Assembly (NCBI RefSeq): GCF_016908775.1
Contig: NZ_JAFBEP010000002.1
Coordinates: forward strand, 1 to 64,000
From: Defluviitalea raffinosedens
GTDB taxonomy: Bacteria; Bacillota; Clostridia; Lachnospirales; Defluviitaleaceae
Reading direction: 5' to 3'
Length of the DNA: 64,000 nucleotides
A program made the translations under genes and the position numbers. Shown in pieces: positions 7,608 to 18,350 of this stretch (the first letter of the stretch is position 1; every line of letters begins with the position of its first letter). A model generated the notes under the pieces. It had not been told where the DNA came from. It ran no database searches and saw nothing but the letters and a program-made list of their open reading frames with translations.

Positions 7608-9269
7608 TTAATACTTTAATACTCCTCCTGTACTTGCAGACGAAACCAATTTTGCATATCTTGCAAGATAACCGGTTTTGATTTTTGGTTCTGGAGGTAT
7701 CCAGTTTTCTTTTCTTCTTTGAAGTTCTTCATCAGATACTTCTAACTCTATGTTTCCGTTGATCATATCTATGGAAATAATGTCTCCTTCTTTTACGAAA
7801 GCTATTGGGCCGCCTTCAGCTGCTTCAGGAGATACGTGCCCTATAGAAGCCCCTCTTGTCGCACCACTGAATCTTCCATCTGTAATCAGAGCAACATCTT
7901 TATCAAGGCCCATACCAGCCAGTGAAGAGGTAGGTGTAAGCATTTCCCTCATGCCCGGACCTCCTTTAGGGCCTTCGTAGCGGATCACAACGACATCTCC
8001 CTTATTGATTTTTCCGGCAAATATTGCTGCGGTAGCTTCTTCTTCGGAATCAAACACCCTGGCTGGTCCCTTATGCTGCAGCATTTCTTCTGCAACAGCA
8101 GAACGTTTTACAACACATCCGTCAGGAGCTAAATTACCCTTTAATACGGCAATACCTCCTGTTGGACTGTAAGGATTATCAATCGGTCGGATAATATTGG
8201 GGTTTTTATTCACTGCTGAAGCAATATTTTCTCCCACAGTTTTCCCTGTTACTGTGATTAAAGATAAGTTTAATAAATCCTTTTTAGACAATTCCTTCAT
8301 TACAGCCTGAACACCGCCTGCTTCATATAGATCCACAATGAAATTATGACCTGCAGGAGCCAGTTTGCACAGATTTGGTGTTCTCGCACTAATTTCATTA
8401 GCAATTTCTAAATTCAGTTCAACACCTGCTTCATAGGCAATAGCCGGAAGATGAAGCATACTGTTGGTACTGCAACCCAGAGCCATATCTACTGTCAGAG
8501 CATTGTAAAATGCTTCTTTGGTCATAATATCCCTTGGCTTTATATCCTTTTCTAAAAGTTTCATTACGGTCATACCAGCTTGTTTAGCCAGGCGGATGCG
8601 TTCTGAATATACTGCAGGAATTGTTCCGTTTCCCGGCAATCCCATGCCCAATACTTCCGTTAAGCAGTTCATGCTGTTAGCCGTAAACATACCGGAACAG
8701 GAACCACAGCTTTGGCAAGCAGATTCTTCACACTTAAGGAGTTCTTCTTCCGTCATTTTACCCGCTTTAACCGCACCTACAGCTTCAAATACATCTGTTA
8801 AGCTCATTCTCTTTCCTTCCACATTTCCTGGAAGCATTGGCCCTCCGCTGACTACGACGGTAGGAATATTGAGTCTGGCTGCTGCCATAAGCATTCCCGG
8901 GACAATCTTATCACAGTTGGGGATCATCACTAAGGCGTCAAAACCATGGGCCATTGCCATCGTTTCAATAGAATCGGCAATAAGTTCTCTTGATACAAGG
9001 GAATAGTGCATTCCTATATGCCCCATGGCAATACCATCACATACCCCGATTACCGGAAATTCTATAGGGGTGCCTCCGCCCATTCGCACGCCTGCTTTTA
9101 CAGCCTCTGCAATGGTATCCAGATGGATATGTCCTGGAATTATTTCATTCTGTGCATTCACTATACCAATCAAAGGTTGATTGATTTCTTCATCTGTATA
9201 ACCCATCGCTTTAAACAAAGACCGATGGGGTGCTCTTTCCAGTCCCTTCTTGGCACGATCGCTTCTCAT
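7608..9269 (-). CDS. ilvD: Dihydroxy-acid dehydratase
   Basis: Iron-sulfur dehydratase of 553 residues that converts 2,3-dihydroxy-isovalerate and its methyl homologue to the 2-keto acids of valine and isoleucine. The cluster cysteines are in [13 protein letters not shown] and [15 protein letters not shown], and the C-terminal domain has [11 protein letters not shown] and [11 protein letters not shown]. The length is normal for the IlvD/Edd family, and the surrounding ilv/leu genes exclude Edd. It follows ilvE by 11 bases in the operon. The cluster is oxygen-sensitive in many members, which suits an anaerobe. Confidence 0.97.
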   Translation of the reverse strand: MRSDRAKKGLERAPHRSLFKAMGYTDEEINQPLIGIVNAQNEIIPGHIHLDTIAEAVKAGVRMGGGTPIEFPVIGVCDGIAMGHIGMHYSLVSRELIADSIETMAMAHGFDALVMIPNCDKIVPGMLMAAARLNIPTVVVSGGPMLPGNVEGKRMSLTDVFEAVGAVKAGKMTEEELLKCEESACQSCGSCSGMFTANSMNCLTEVLGMGLPGNGTIPAVYSERIRLAKQAGMTVMKLLEKDIKPRDIMTKEAFYNALTVDMALGCSTNSMLHLPAIAYEAGVELNLEIANEISARTPNLCKLAPAGHNFIVDLYEAGGVQAVMKELSKKDLLNLSLITVTGKTVGENIASAVNKNPNIIRPIDNPYSPTGGIAVLKGNLAPDGCVVKRSAVAEEMLQHKGPARVFDSEEEATAAIFAGKINKGDVVVIRYEGPKGGPGMREMLTPTSSLAGMGLDKDVALITDGRFSGATRGASIGHVSPEAAEGGPIAFVKEGDIISIDMINGNIELEVSDEELQRRKENWIPPEPKIKTGYLARYAKLVSSASTGGVLKY

Positions 9270-9280
9270 ATATCCACCCC

Positions 9281-10165
9281 TTAGTTATAAATTGGCTCTC
9301 CGTGGCTATTTGCATAAACTTGGAATGCTTCAAGCAGTTTCTTTGTAATAGGTCCTGCTACACCATCCCCAATCACTCTGCCATCCACCTGAGTTACAGC
9401 AATAGCTTCTGCGGCTGTTCCCGTTAAGAAACATTCATCTGCATTGTATACATTAAATAATGTAAATTCTTTTTCATAAACTTCGATACCCATTTCTTTT
9501 GCCAGGTCTATGACTGTTCTTCTTGTAATTCCGTCTAATATACCTACATGAATAGGAGGCGTATAAATCACACCATCTTTTACAATGAAAATATTGTCTC
9601 CTGTACATTCTGCTACGATTCCATCATGATTAAGCATGATAGCTTCAGGCACTCCGGCACGGTTAGCTTCTATTTTTGCCAAAATATTATTTAAATAATT
9701 TAAAGATTTTACCTGAGGATCAACAATGGTTGCCTTATTTCTGCGCTGAGCAGCAGTAATCACTGGCATTCCTTTTTCGTACATTTCCGGAGGATACAAG
9801 GTGATCGTAGAAGCTATGCAGAATACTGTAGGTTTTGGGCATTTTGTAGGACTAAGCCCTAAATCTCCTGTTCCCCTGGTTACAACCAATCGGATATATG
9901 CATCCCTTAAATTGTTTCTTCTGCAGGTTTCAAGTAAAACTTCTTTCATTTCATCTTTGGTCATAGGAATCTCTAACATAATAGCTTTTGCAGCTGCATA
10001 AATTCTGTCGATATGTTCCTTGCACTTAAAAATTCGCCCATTGTAAGCGCGAATACCTTCAAATACGCCGTCTCCATATAATACCCCATGGTCAAATACG
10101 GATATTTTTGCTTCTGATTTCTTTACATATTCTCCATCTAAATAAATGATTAATTCATCGGACAT
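9281..10165 (-). CDS. ilvE: Branched-chain amino-acid aminotransferase
   Basis: Fold-type IV PLP aminotransferase of 294 residues catalysing the last step to valine, leucine and isoleucine. The PLP lysine is K153 ([14 protein letters not shown]). The N-terminal [11 protein letters not shown], the central [20 protein letters not shown] and the phosphate-binding [11 protein letters not shown] are all present. D-amino-acid and aminodeoxychorismate relatives share this fold, but the operon fixes the role. A ribosome site (GGGAGGAA) is well placed. It lies 57 bases after leuB and 11 before ilvD. Confidence 0.96.
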   Translation of the reverse strand: MSDELIIYLDGEYVKKSEAKISVFDHGVLYGDGVFEGIRAYNGRIFKCKEHIDRIYAAAKAIMLEIPMTKDEMKEVLLETCRRNNLRDAYIRLVVTRGTGDLGLSPTKCPKPTVFCIASTITLYPPEMYEKGMPVITAAQRRNKATIVDPQVKSLNYLNNILAKIEANRAGVPEAIMLNHDGIVAECTGDNIFIVKDGVIYTPPIHVGILDGITRRTVIDLAKEMGIEVYEKEFTLFNVYNADECFLTGTAAEAIAVTQVDGRVIGDGVAGPITKKLLEAFQVYANSHGEPIYN

Positions 10166-10222
10166 TTTAATTCCTCCCTGTTTTTATCCATCGCCTCTGT
10201 AAAGGTGGGAATTGATTATATT

Positions 10223-11293
10223 TTAAAGTGCATTAATGATCAATTGACCCATTTCTCTCGTTCCAACCAGTTTCATTCCGTCGCTCATGATGTCTCCTGT
10301 GCGATAGTTTTGCTCTAATACTTTGGTTACTGCTTCCTCAACGCAAGCTGCCTCTTTTTCCAAATTGAAGGAATAACGAAGCATCATAGCTGCTGATAGA
10401 ATGGTCGCTATTGGGTTTGCTTTATCCTGTCCTGCAATATCAGGCGCTGAGCCATGTATCGGTTCATACATTCCAAGGGTTCCTTCTCCTAAGCTGGCAG
10501 AAGGCAGCATACCTATGGAACCTGTGATCATGCTGGCTTCATCGGATAAAATATCCCCAAACATATTGCTTGTAATAATCACGTCAAATTGTCTTGGATT
10601 TCTTACCAGCTGCATGGCAGCATTGTCTACATACATATGATTAAGCTCAACTTCCGGATAATCTTTTGCAACTTTTTCCACTACGGATCTCCAAAGTCTT
10701 GAAGATTCCAAGATATTTGCTTTATCCACACTGGTTACTTTTTTATTTCTTTTCATTGCAGATTCAAAACCTACTCTGGCAATGCGTTCTACTTCATGAA
10801 CAGAATAAGTTTCTGTATCGTAAGCTTCTTCTCCAAATTTCCCAGTTCTTCTTCCTCTTTCACCAAAATAAATACCACCAGTTAATTCGCGAACTACCAA
10901 AATATCCAGCCCGTCTCCTATAATTTCAGGCTTTAGAGGACAAGCATCCTTTAATGCTTTGTGAAGCAAAGCTGGTCGAAGGTTTGCAAAAAGGCCTAAT
11001 TCTCCTCTAAGTCCTAAAAGGGCTTTTTCAGGTCTTCTGTCTCCGGGAAGATTATCCCATTTTGGTCCTCCCACAGCCCCAAGCAATACAGAATCACTTT
11101 TTTTACAAATGTCTATGGTTTCTTGCGGAAGAGGTTCGCCTGTTGCATCGATTGCTGCCCCTCCTGCCAATACTTCTGTAAAATGAAATGTGTGTCCGAA
11201 CTTTTCTCCAATTCTGTTTAATACCAATACGGTTTGCTCTATAATATCTGGACCAATTCCGTCTCCAGGAATAGTAGCTATATTAAAATTCAT
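10223..11293 (-). CDS. leuB: 3-Isopropylmalate dehydrogenase
   Basis: NAD-dependent beta-decarboxylating dehydrogenase of 356 residues in leucine synthesis. With CimA present it should also process methylmalate to 2-ketobutyrate. Visible motifs are the substrate arginine region [15 protein letters not shown], the catalytic lysine region [15 protein letters not shown], the Mg-binding aspartates in [11 protein letters not shown], and the NAD-binding [14 protein letters not shown]. It follows leuD after 91 bases, a gap that holds a perfect hairpin. Confidence 0.97.
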   Translation of the reverse strand: MNFNIATIPGDGIGPDIIEQTVLVLNRIGEKFGHTFHFTEVLAGGAAIDATGEPLPQETIDICKKSDSVLLGAVGGPKWDNLPGDRRPEKALLGLRGELGLFANLRPALLHKALKDACPLKPEIIGDGLDILVVRELTGGIYFGERGRRTGKFGEEAYDTETYSVHEVERIARVGFESAMKRNKKVTSVDKANILESSRLWRSVVEKVAKDYPEVELNHMYVDNAAMQLVRNPRQFDVIITSNMFGDILSDEASMITGSIGMLPSASLGEGTLGMYEPIHGSAPDIAGQDKANPIATILSAAMMLRYSFNLEKEAACVEEAVTKVLEQNYRTGDIMSDGMKLVGTREMGQLIINAL

Positions 11294-11355
11294 AATCTTC
11301 GCCTCCGTTTCTAATTTTAAATGTATTTCTTTAATCCGAACTATTTTATAAATTC

Positions 11356-11377
11356 GAGTCGCTTTTTAGCGACTCGA
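11356..11377 (-). other. Intercistronic hairpin between leuD and leuB
   Basis: Perfect 9-bp stem CGAGTCGCT/AGCGACTCG with a TTTT loop, 8 bases after the leuD stop. The tail on the minus strand is AT-rich but has no real T-run. It may be a weak attenuator or a 3'-end stabiliser that tunes leuB onwards. Confidence 0.55.
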
Positions 11378-11384
11378 TAACTGA

Positions 11385-11876
11385 TTATGCCAAGTCTTTT
11401 TTAATATAATTAATCAAGCCTTCTGCAGCGATAATTTTTTGCATGAATTCAGGGAATGCCTGAGCCTGATAAGTCTCATTCTTTGTTAAATTGGTGATCG
11501 TACCTGTACTGAAATCAATTTCCACTTCATCGCCCGCATCGATTCCTTTTACAGCTTCTTCACATTCCAAAATCGGAAGCCCTATGTTAATGGCATTGCG
11601 ATAAAAGATTCTTGCAAAGGTACTTGCAATAACGCAGGACACTCCTGAAGCTTTAATCGCAATAGGGGCATGCTCTCTTGAAGACCCGCAGCCAAAGTTT
11701 TTATCGGCAACGATAATGTCTCCTTTTTGTACTTTTTGAGCAAAGGTACTGTCTATATCTTCCATACAGTGTTTCGCTAATTCTTGTGGATCAGATGTGT
11801 TTAAATAACGCGCTGGAATAATTACATCTGTATCTACGTTATCTCCGTACTTAAATATTCTTCCTCGTGCTTTCAT
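11385..11876 (-). CDS. leuD: 3-Isopropylmalate dehydratase small subunit
   Basis: Swivel-domain subunit of 163 residues that pairs with LeuC to isomerise 2- to 3-isopropylmalate, and probably citramalate to methylmalate. Key segments are [25 protein letters not shown], the [10 protein letters not shown] substrate loop and [15 protein letters not shown]. The short length matches the archaeal/clostridial form rather than the 200-residue enterobacterial form. It starts 15 bases after leuC. Confidence 0.96.
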   Translation of the reverse strand: MKARGRIFKYGDNVDTDVIIPARYLNTSDPQELAKHCMEDIDSTFAQKVQKGDIIVADKNFGCGSSREHAPIAIKASGVSCVIASTFARIFYRNAINIGLPILECEEAVKGIDAGDEVEIDFSTGTITNLTKNETYQAQAFPEFMQKIIAAEGLINYIKKDLA

Positions 11877-11891
11877 TGATATGTCCTCCTT

Positions 11892-13154
11892 TTACGCAAT
11901 CTCTTCCGGATTAGTGATTTTACCTGTCAGTGCGGATGCAGCTGCCACTGCAGGACTTGCTAAGTAAACTTCGGACTCTGGATGTCCCATACGGCCTACA
12001 AAGTTTCTGTTAGTCGTCGCAATAGCCCTTTCGCCTTTAGCAAGTATTCCCATGTGTCCTCCAAGACAAGGTCCACAGGTAGGCGTACTGAATACTGCAC
12101 CAGCTTCAACGAAATCTTTAACCAATCCTTCTTCTAAAGCTTGAAGATAAATATTTTGTGTTCCTGGGAATACAATTACACGAACGCCTTTTGCCACTTT
12201 CTTTCCTCTTAAAATACTTGCAGCAATTCTTAAATCTTCCATACGTCCGTTGGTACAAGACCCGATAACCACTTGATCTATTTTGACATCTCCTACTTCA
12301 TCAATGGTACGAGTATTCTCTGGAAGATGCGGGAATGCTACAGTCGGACGAATGGTACTAAGGTCTATTTCGTATACCGCATCATATTCTGCATCTTCGT
12401 CTGCTTCATAAATTGTATATTCTTTTGTAGAATGCGCTTTGACATATTCCAATGTTTTTTCATCTACAGGGAAAATACCATTTTTGGCTCCGGCTTCAAT
12501 CGCCATATTCGCCATGGTAAAGCGATCATCCATAGAAAGATTTTTGATACCATCTCCAACAAATTCCATAGATTTATATAATGCACCATCTACGCCAATC
12601 ATGCCGATAATGTGGAGAATTACATCTTTACCGCTTACCCATTTTTGCAATTTTCCTTTAAGAACAAATTTAAGCGCAGAAGGTACTTTAAACCATGCTT
12701 TACCTGTTGCCATACCCGCTGCCATGTCTGTGCTTCCGATCCCTGTTGAGAAAGCTCCAAGTGCTCCATACGTACAGGTATGGGAATCTGCACCGATCAC
12801 TACATCTCCAGGTACAACTAAACCTTTTTCTGGGATAAGAGCATGCTCTATTCCCATTTCTCCTACTTCAAAATAGTTTTCTATTTCCGTATCACGGGCA
12901 AATTCTCGGATGAATTTGCATTGTTCTGCCGCTTTTATGTCTTTGTTCGGTGTAAAATGGTCGGGTACAATTGCCACTTTTGCTTTATCGAATACTTGAT
13001 CTACTCCAATTTTTTTAAATTCCTTTACAGCAACCGGTGTGGTTACGTCATTTCCAAGTACCAGGTCTAAACGTGCCTCGATCAGTTGGCCTGCTACTAC
13101 ACTTTCAAGACCTGCGTGGGCAGCCAATATTTTCTGAGTCATTGTCATTCCCAT
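11892..13154 (-). CDS. leuC: 3-Isopropylmalate dehydratase large subunit
   Basis: Aconitase-family [4Fe-4S] subunit of 420 residues. The cluster cysteines are in [12 protein letters not shown] and [13 protein letters not shown], and the substrate region is [15 protein letters not shown]. The size matches the short archaeal/clostridial type, like its LeuD partner. I chose the ATG at 13154 (MGMTMTQKI), which has GAGGAG 8 bases upstream; the frame is open 23 codons further, but that part overlaps the end of cimA. It is the isomerase of leucine synthesis and, by inference, of the citramalate route to isoleucine. Confidence 0.96.
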   Translation of the reverse strand: MGMTMTQKILAAHAGLESVVAGQLIEARLDLVLGNDVTTPVAVKEFKKIGVDQVFDKAKVAIVPDHFTPNKDIKAAEQCKFIREFARDTEIENYFEVGEMGIEHALIPEKGLVVPGDVVIGADSHTCTYGALGAFSTGIGSTDMAAGMATGKAWFKVPSALKFVLKGKLQKWVSGKDVILHIIGMIGVDGALYKSMEFVGDGIKNLSMDDRFTMANMAIEAGAKNGIFPVDEKTLEYVKAHSTKEYTIYEADEDAEYDAVYEIDLSTIRPTVAFPHLPENTRTIDEVGDVKIDQVVIGSCTNGRMEDLRIAASILRGKKVAKGVRVIVFPGTQNIYLQALEEGLVKDFVEAGAVFSTPTCGPCLGGHMGILAKGERAIATTNRNFVGRMGHPESEVYLASPAVAAASALTGKITNPEEIA

Positions 13155-13170
13155 TGTATCATCTCCTCTG

Positions 13171-14763
13171 TCATAAATATGGTTTAAATTTCTTTTCAAT
13201 ATCTTTAATAAGTTTATACTCAATGGAATCTACCAGCGCAATCCAGCTGGCTTCAATAATATCTGTGGATACGCCTACAGTCGTCCAAATGTCCTCTCCA
13301 TCGGTAGATTCAATCAATACTCTAACCTTTGCAGCAGTAGCTTCTTTGGTATCTAATACCCTTACCTTATAATCTGTAAGATGAACGTCTTTAAGATTAG
13401 GATAAAATACTTCTAATGCTTTTCTTAAAGCTTTATCTAAAGCATTAACTGGACCATCGCCCTCTGCTGCAGTGATTTCAGCTTTACCATCAACTTTAAC
13501 TTTAACCATAGCTGAAGAGCTGAAATCTTCATTTCCTGCAGGATGTTCGCCGATAATCTTGAAGTGATCTAATTCAAAGAATGGTCTATATTTTCCGAGT
13601 TGTTTACGAATGATGAGTTCGAAGGTACTTTCTGCCCCTTCAAATTGATATCCCAAATGTTCTAATTCTTTTAACCGGTCAATAATCAGCTTTGTTTCTG
13701 GTGAATCCTTCGTAACGTCAGGATTAACCTTCTGTATTTTAGATAAGATTGTGCTTCTGCCTGCAACTTCCGACATCAAAAATCTTCTTTCATTTCCAAC
13801 CAGTTCAGGATTAACATGTTCAAAGGAATGACTGGCCTTAGAAACCCCGTCAATGTGCATACCACCTTTATGTGCAAATGCACTCTTGCCAACATAAGGC
13901 ATACTATCACTTAAAGTAACATTGGCAATTTCTGCTATTCTTCTTGCGGTTTGAGTAAGATTGACCATCTGTTCCTGGGGTACGCATTCAAGTTTTTTCT
14001 TAAGTTGAAGATTTCCTATAACAGTGGAGAGATTAACATTACCACATCGCTCTCCAAATCCTATAAAAGTTCCTTGAACATGAGTAGCTCCGGCTTTTAC
14101 TGCCATGATCGCATTGGCAACTGCCATACCTCCGTCATTATGAGGATGGATTCCAACAGGTACTTTAAAAGTTTCCACTACTTTTTTGGTAATTTCATAG
14201 ACTTCATCAGGAAATGCGCCGCCATTGGTTTCACAAAGAACAATACAATCTGCTCCGCCTTCCACTGCAGCAGCCAGTGCTGCCATCGCATAATCCGGAT
14301 TAGCTTTATATCCGTCAAAGAAATGTTCTGCATCAAAGATCACTTCTTTGCCTTTTTCTTTGAAGAATCTTAAGGTTTCTTTAATCATCTCCAAATTTTC
14401 TTCCAAAGATGTTTTAATAATATCCGTCACATGAAAATCCCAGCTTTTCCCGAATATCACAACAACCGGCGTATCTGCAGTAAGCAGTGACTGGACATTG
14501 CTATCTTCTTCAACAGATATACCTCTTCTTCTTGTACTTCCAAAAGCCGCTATTTTTGCATTCTTCAAATGAATCTTTTTAACTCTATCAAAAAACTCCA
14601 AATCTTTAGGATTTGAGCCGGGGTTGCCTGCTTCAATATAGGCAACTCCAAACTCATCCAGCGTCTTTACAATTTTTAATTTATCTTCTACAGAAAAGGA
14701 AATTCCTTCTGCCTGAGCACCATCTCTTAATGTAGAATCAAAAATAGTGATTTTATTCGCCAT
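13171..14763 (-). CDS. cimA: (R)-Citramalate synthase
   Basis: DRE-TIM acyltransferase of 530 residues that condenses pyruvate with acetyl-CoA. It gives a threonine-independent route to 2-ketobutyrate and isoleucine. The N-terminal [16 protein letters not shown], the metal-binding GIHPHNDGG and the C-terminal regulatory domain (from about residue 390) match the long CimA subfamily rather than LeuA; a true LeuA lies at 37774-39450. The ATG at 14763 (MANKITIFD) is well spaced from GGGGGAG; one three codons earlier is too close. No ilvA is in the operon, so this is probably the main entry to isoleucine here. Confidence 0.94.
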   Translation of the reverse strand: MANKITIFDSTLRDGAQAEGISFSVEDKLKIVKTLDEFGVAYIEAGNPGSNPKDLEFFDRVKKIHLKNAKIAAFGSTRRRGISVEEDSNVQSLLTADTPVVVIFGKSWDFHVTDIIKTSLEENLEMIKETLRFFKEKGKEVIFDAEHFFDGYKANPDYAMAALAAAVEGGADCIVLCETNGGAFPDEVYEITKKVVETFKVPVGIHPHNDGGMAVANAIMAVKAGATHVQGTFIGFGERCGNVNLSTVIGNLQLKKKLECVPQEQMVNLTQTARRIAEIANVTLSDSMPYVGKSAFAHKGGMHIDGVSKASHSFEHVNPELVGNERRFLMSEVAGRSTILSKIQKVNPDVTKDSPETKLIIDRLKELEHLGYQFEGAESTFELIIRKQLGKYRPFFELDHFKIIGEHPAGNEDFSSSAMVKVKVDGKAEITAAEGDGPVNALDKALRKALEVFYPNLKDVHLTDYKVRVLDTKEATAAKVRVLIESTDGEDIWTTVGVSTDIIEASWIALVDSIEYKLIKDIEKKFKPYL

Positions 14764-14809
14764 TCGCTTCATTCTCCCCCCTCTGTTGTAAACTCTGCCT
14801 GATTGCTTC

Positions 14810-15808
<999 letters not shown>

Positions 15809-16324
15809 TTATTCCTCCTCATATTTATTATGTTGTTTGATTTCTTTATTCCCTCGCTCCAGAGCTGTAAGGCCTGTGCGAATCATTTCTTTGATACCAT
15901 AAGGTTCCAGCATGCTGATTAATGCAGATACTTTTGCTTCATCTCCAGTGATCTCAATCATCAAGGATTCACTGGCTACATCGACTATTCTTCCTCTGAA
16001 AATATTCACGATTTCAATAACTTCTGGCCTCTGATGGGTAGCAACACCTACTTTTATAAGTACCAGTTCCCTGTATACAGATTGTTCAGGCTTTAATTCT
16101 ATAACCTTAATTACATCGATGAGTTTATTTAGTTGCTTTTTGATTTGTTCCAGGATATATTCATCTCCTCGAACAACAATGGTCATGCGGGATACATTGG
16201 GATCTTCCGTTTCTCCCACGGAAAGACTGTCGATGTTATAGCCGCGTCGACTGAAAAGTCCTGACACCCGGCTTAACACCCCTGAATGGTTTTCTACTAA
16301 AACAGATAAAACATGTCTCTTCAC
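15809..16324 (-). CDS. ilvN: Acetolactate synthase small (regulatory) subunit
   Basis: Regulatory subunit of 171 residues that activates the large subunit and carries valine feedback inhibition. The N-terminal ACT domain has HVLSVLVENHSGVLSRVSGL and GYNIDSLSVG, followed by the second ACT-like domain with KVGVATHQRPEV. The start is GTG at 16324, preceded by GAGGGGG at good spacing. It lies 32 bases after the first ilvB copy and 3 bases before ilvC. It could serve both large subunits encoded in the operon. Confidence 0.95.
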   Translation of the reverse strand: MKRHVLSVLVENHSGVLSRVSGLFSRRGYNIDSLSVGETEDPNVSRMTIVVRGDEYILEQIKKQLNKLIDVIKVIELKPEQSVYRELVLIKVGVATHQRPEVIEIVNIFRGRIVDVASESLMIEITGDEAKVSALISMLEPYGIKEMIRTGLTALERGNKEIKQHNKYEEE

Positions 16325-16356
16325 TGCAATCCCCCTCTCTATAGTAAAAAGATATG

Positions 16357-17967
16357 TTAAAGTGTGCTTTCTTTTGGATCAACGATACATTCAATTAAAA
16401 ATGTCTCGTCGGAATGAATCGCTTCATCAAATACTTCTTTTAGTTCATCATCCTGAAGAACTCTTCTTCCTTTAATACCATAAGCATCTGCCAGTTTAAT
16501 AAAATCAGGATTGCCGCTTAAGTTTACACCATATTCCGCCTTATAATTTTTATACTGCATTTCTCTGACCATGCCCAATCCTTCATTATTAAACAGCAGT
16601 ATGATCAGCTTAACTTTATTTTGCTTTAATGTGGCCAATTCAAAGAAACTCATCTGAAATCCACCGTCTCCCATGGTTGCGACAACCTGCCTATTAGGTG
16701 CCGCGATCGCTGCCCCAATAGCAGCCGGCAAGCTGTATCCCATGGTCCCTAAACCACCGGAAGTAAAAAACTTTCTCTCATCGAAAATCTTAAAGTTACG
16801 GGCTGACCACATCTGATTTTGCCCTACATCAGCAACTAAAATAGCATTTTGATCTAAAACTTCAGAAAGAAGTTGAATCGCATATTTAGGATTTACATTA
16901 CTGGAAGGCTTCCTGTTTTTTATACCGCTTTGCTTCAAATCTGTCAGATATTTTACCCATTCATCCGTATTAAGAGGCTGTGCCATCTCAAGAAACTGTT
17001 CCAAAATATTTTTCACGTCTCCCACAACCGGTATGGAGGTTCCTAAATTCTTACCAATTTCCGCAGGATCCACATCAATATGGATAATATCTGCATTCTT
17101 TGCAAATAATTTGCTTCCTCCGGTTGCTCTGTCTGCAATTCTTGCCCCCATAAAAACTGCTACATCTGCTTCAGATACTGCCTTATTGGCAACTTTATCC
17201 CCATGAGAACCAATCATCCCGATATAATAAGGTGAATTGTGGTCCATTCCTCCTAACCCCATTAGGGTGCATACCACCGGAATTTTGGACTTTTCTGCAA
17301 AAGCAAGAAGTTCTTTTTCTGCCTTTGCACTGACAATTCCTCCACCTATGCATATAATCGGTTTTTTACTGTCTTTAAGCCTTCTCAACGCACGTTTAAT
17401 CTGACCTATATGTCCTATGTATGTAGGTTTGTAACCTCTGATATTGACTTCTTCATCATAAGAAAATTCAATATTTTCATTCTGCATATCTACCGGTATA
17501 TCAATAAGAACCGGACCAGGTCTTCCTGTTTTAGCGATATGAAATGCTTCTTTAATTATGCGAGGAAGATCCTTTGCATCTTTTACAAGATAACTATGTT
17601 TTATAAAAGGTTCTGTCGCTCCTGTAATGTCTACCTCTTGAAATACATCTCTTCCTATTAGTGTTGATTTTACCTGTCCTGTAAATGCAACAAGAGGAAT
17701 GGAATCCATATAAGCAGTTGCAATGCCTGTAATCAAATTTGTAGCACCCGGTCCTGAAGTAGCAATGCAGACACCTACTTTACCTGAAGTGCGGGCATAT
17801 CCACTGGCGCTATGAGCAGCTGCCTGTTCTTGTCGGACCAACACGTGACGGATTGGTGACTTTCTTAAAGCTTCATACAAAGGCATGATCGCGGCCCCTG
17901 GATAGCCAAAAACTGTTGTAACTTCTTCTTTCTTTAAACATTCTACAATCGCATCTGCAGCTTTCAT
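16357..17967 (-). CDS. ilvB: Acetolactate synthase large subunit, first copy
   Basis: ThDP-dependent large subunit of 536 residues heading the operon. The catalytic glutamate is E47 (VRQEQAAAHSASGYAR), and the ThDP motif is GDGGFQMSFFELAT...NNEGLGMVREMQ. The ATG at 17967 (MKAADAIVE) has AGGAGGGGAG directly upstream. The frame stays open into the T-box terminator, but those codons are leader. Adjacent ilvN makes this the likely partner of the regulatory subunit. The second large subunit at 5878-7548 is similar over its length but clearly diverged. Confidence 0.96.
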   Translation of the reverse strand: MKAADAIVECLKKEEVTTVFGYPGAAIMPLYEALRKSPIRHVLVRQEQAAAHSASGYARTSGKVGVCIATSGPGATNLITGIATAYMDSIPLVAFTGQVKSTLIGRDVFQEVDITGATEPFIKHSYLVKDAKDLPRIIKEAFHIAKTGRPGPVLIDIPVDMQNENIEFSYDEEVNIRGYKPTYIGHIGQIKRALRRLKDSKKPIICIGGGIVSAKAEKELLAFAEKSKIPVVCTLMGLGGMDHNSPYYIGMIGSHGDKVANKAVSEADVAVFMGARIADRATGGSKLFAKNADIIHIDVDPAEIGKNLGTSIPVVGDVKNILEQFLEMAQPLNTDEWVKYLTDLKQSGIKNRKPSSNVNPKYAIQLLSEVLDQNAILVADVGQNQMWSARNFKIFDERKFFTSGGLGTMGYSLPAAIGAAIAAPNRQVVATMGDGGFQMSFFELATLKQNKVKLIILLFNNEGLGMVREMQYKNYKAEYGVNLSGNPDFIKLADAYGIKGRRVLQDDELKEVFDEAIHSDETFLIECIVDPKESTL

Positions 17968-17996
17968 CGACTCCCCTCCTTCGAAATAAAGAGTAT

Positions 17997-18290
17997 AAAA
18001 AAACCCCATCCCTGACTTGCAGGGACGAGGAATACATTCCGCGCGTTACCACCCTTATTAACTTTATTTTGCAATAAAGTTCTCTCACTAGGTTCAATCA
18101 AACCTTCGCCTGTAACGGGGCTTGCCGTTTATCTCTTACTTGTATAGAAGAAGTTCTATACTTCGGAGAAACTGCTCTGGAGAGATTTGTATTTCGCTAT
18201 AGGATCGGTTCACACCACCCACCGACTCTCTGCACCTATATTATGCAAAATACCAGGCTCCTTCATTGCATTTATCAGAAAATTAAATTT
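17997..18290 (-). promoter_or_regulatory. T-box leader of the ilv-leu operon
   Basis: T-box motif AGGGTGGTAACGCG at 18042-18055; terminator stem of 11 bp with wobbles (18004-18030) followed by seven T (17997-18003). Stem I has a k-turn (UGC-AAUGA-AGGAG facing CUCUCC-AGA-GCA), the AGAGAG bulge and a GGGUGGUGUG apical loop. The specifier is not clear-cut: AUC (Ile) fits best opposite GGUA, and CUC (Leu) overlaps it. Uncharged tRNA should favour antitermination. Confidence 0.92.
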
Positions 18291-18296
18291 GTATGT

Positions 18297-18325
18297 ATTT
18301 TAGCAGTAATTAAAACTAAAGTCAA
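18297..18325 (-). promoter_or_regulatory. Promoter of the ilv-leu operon
   Basis: TTGACT (18320-18325), 17-base spacer, TAAAAT (18297-18302). Predicted start near 18290, directly before T-box stem I. Confidence 0.85.
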
Positions 18326-18350
18326 TAACTTTTTTGAGAAAATTGTAATA

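Noticed and set aside
17968-18097. Frames reading through the ilv T-box terminator
   Set aside because: They cover the conserved T-box sequence and terminator, so they are leader RNA rather than coding sequence.
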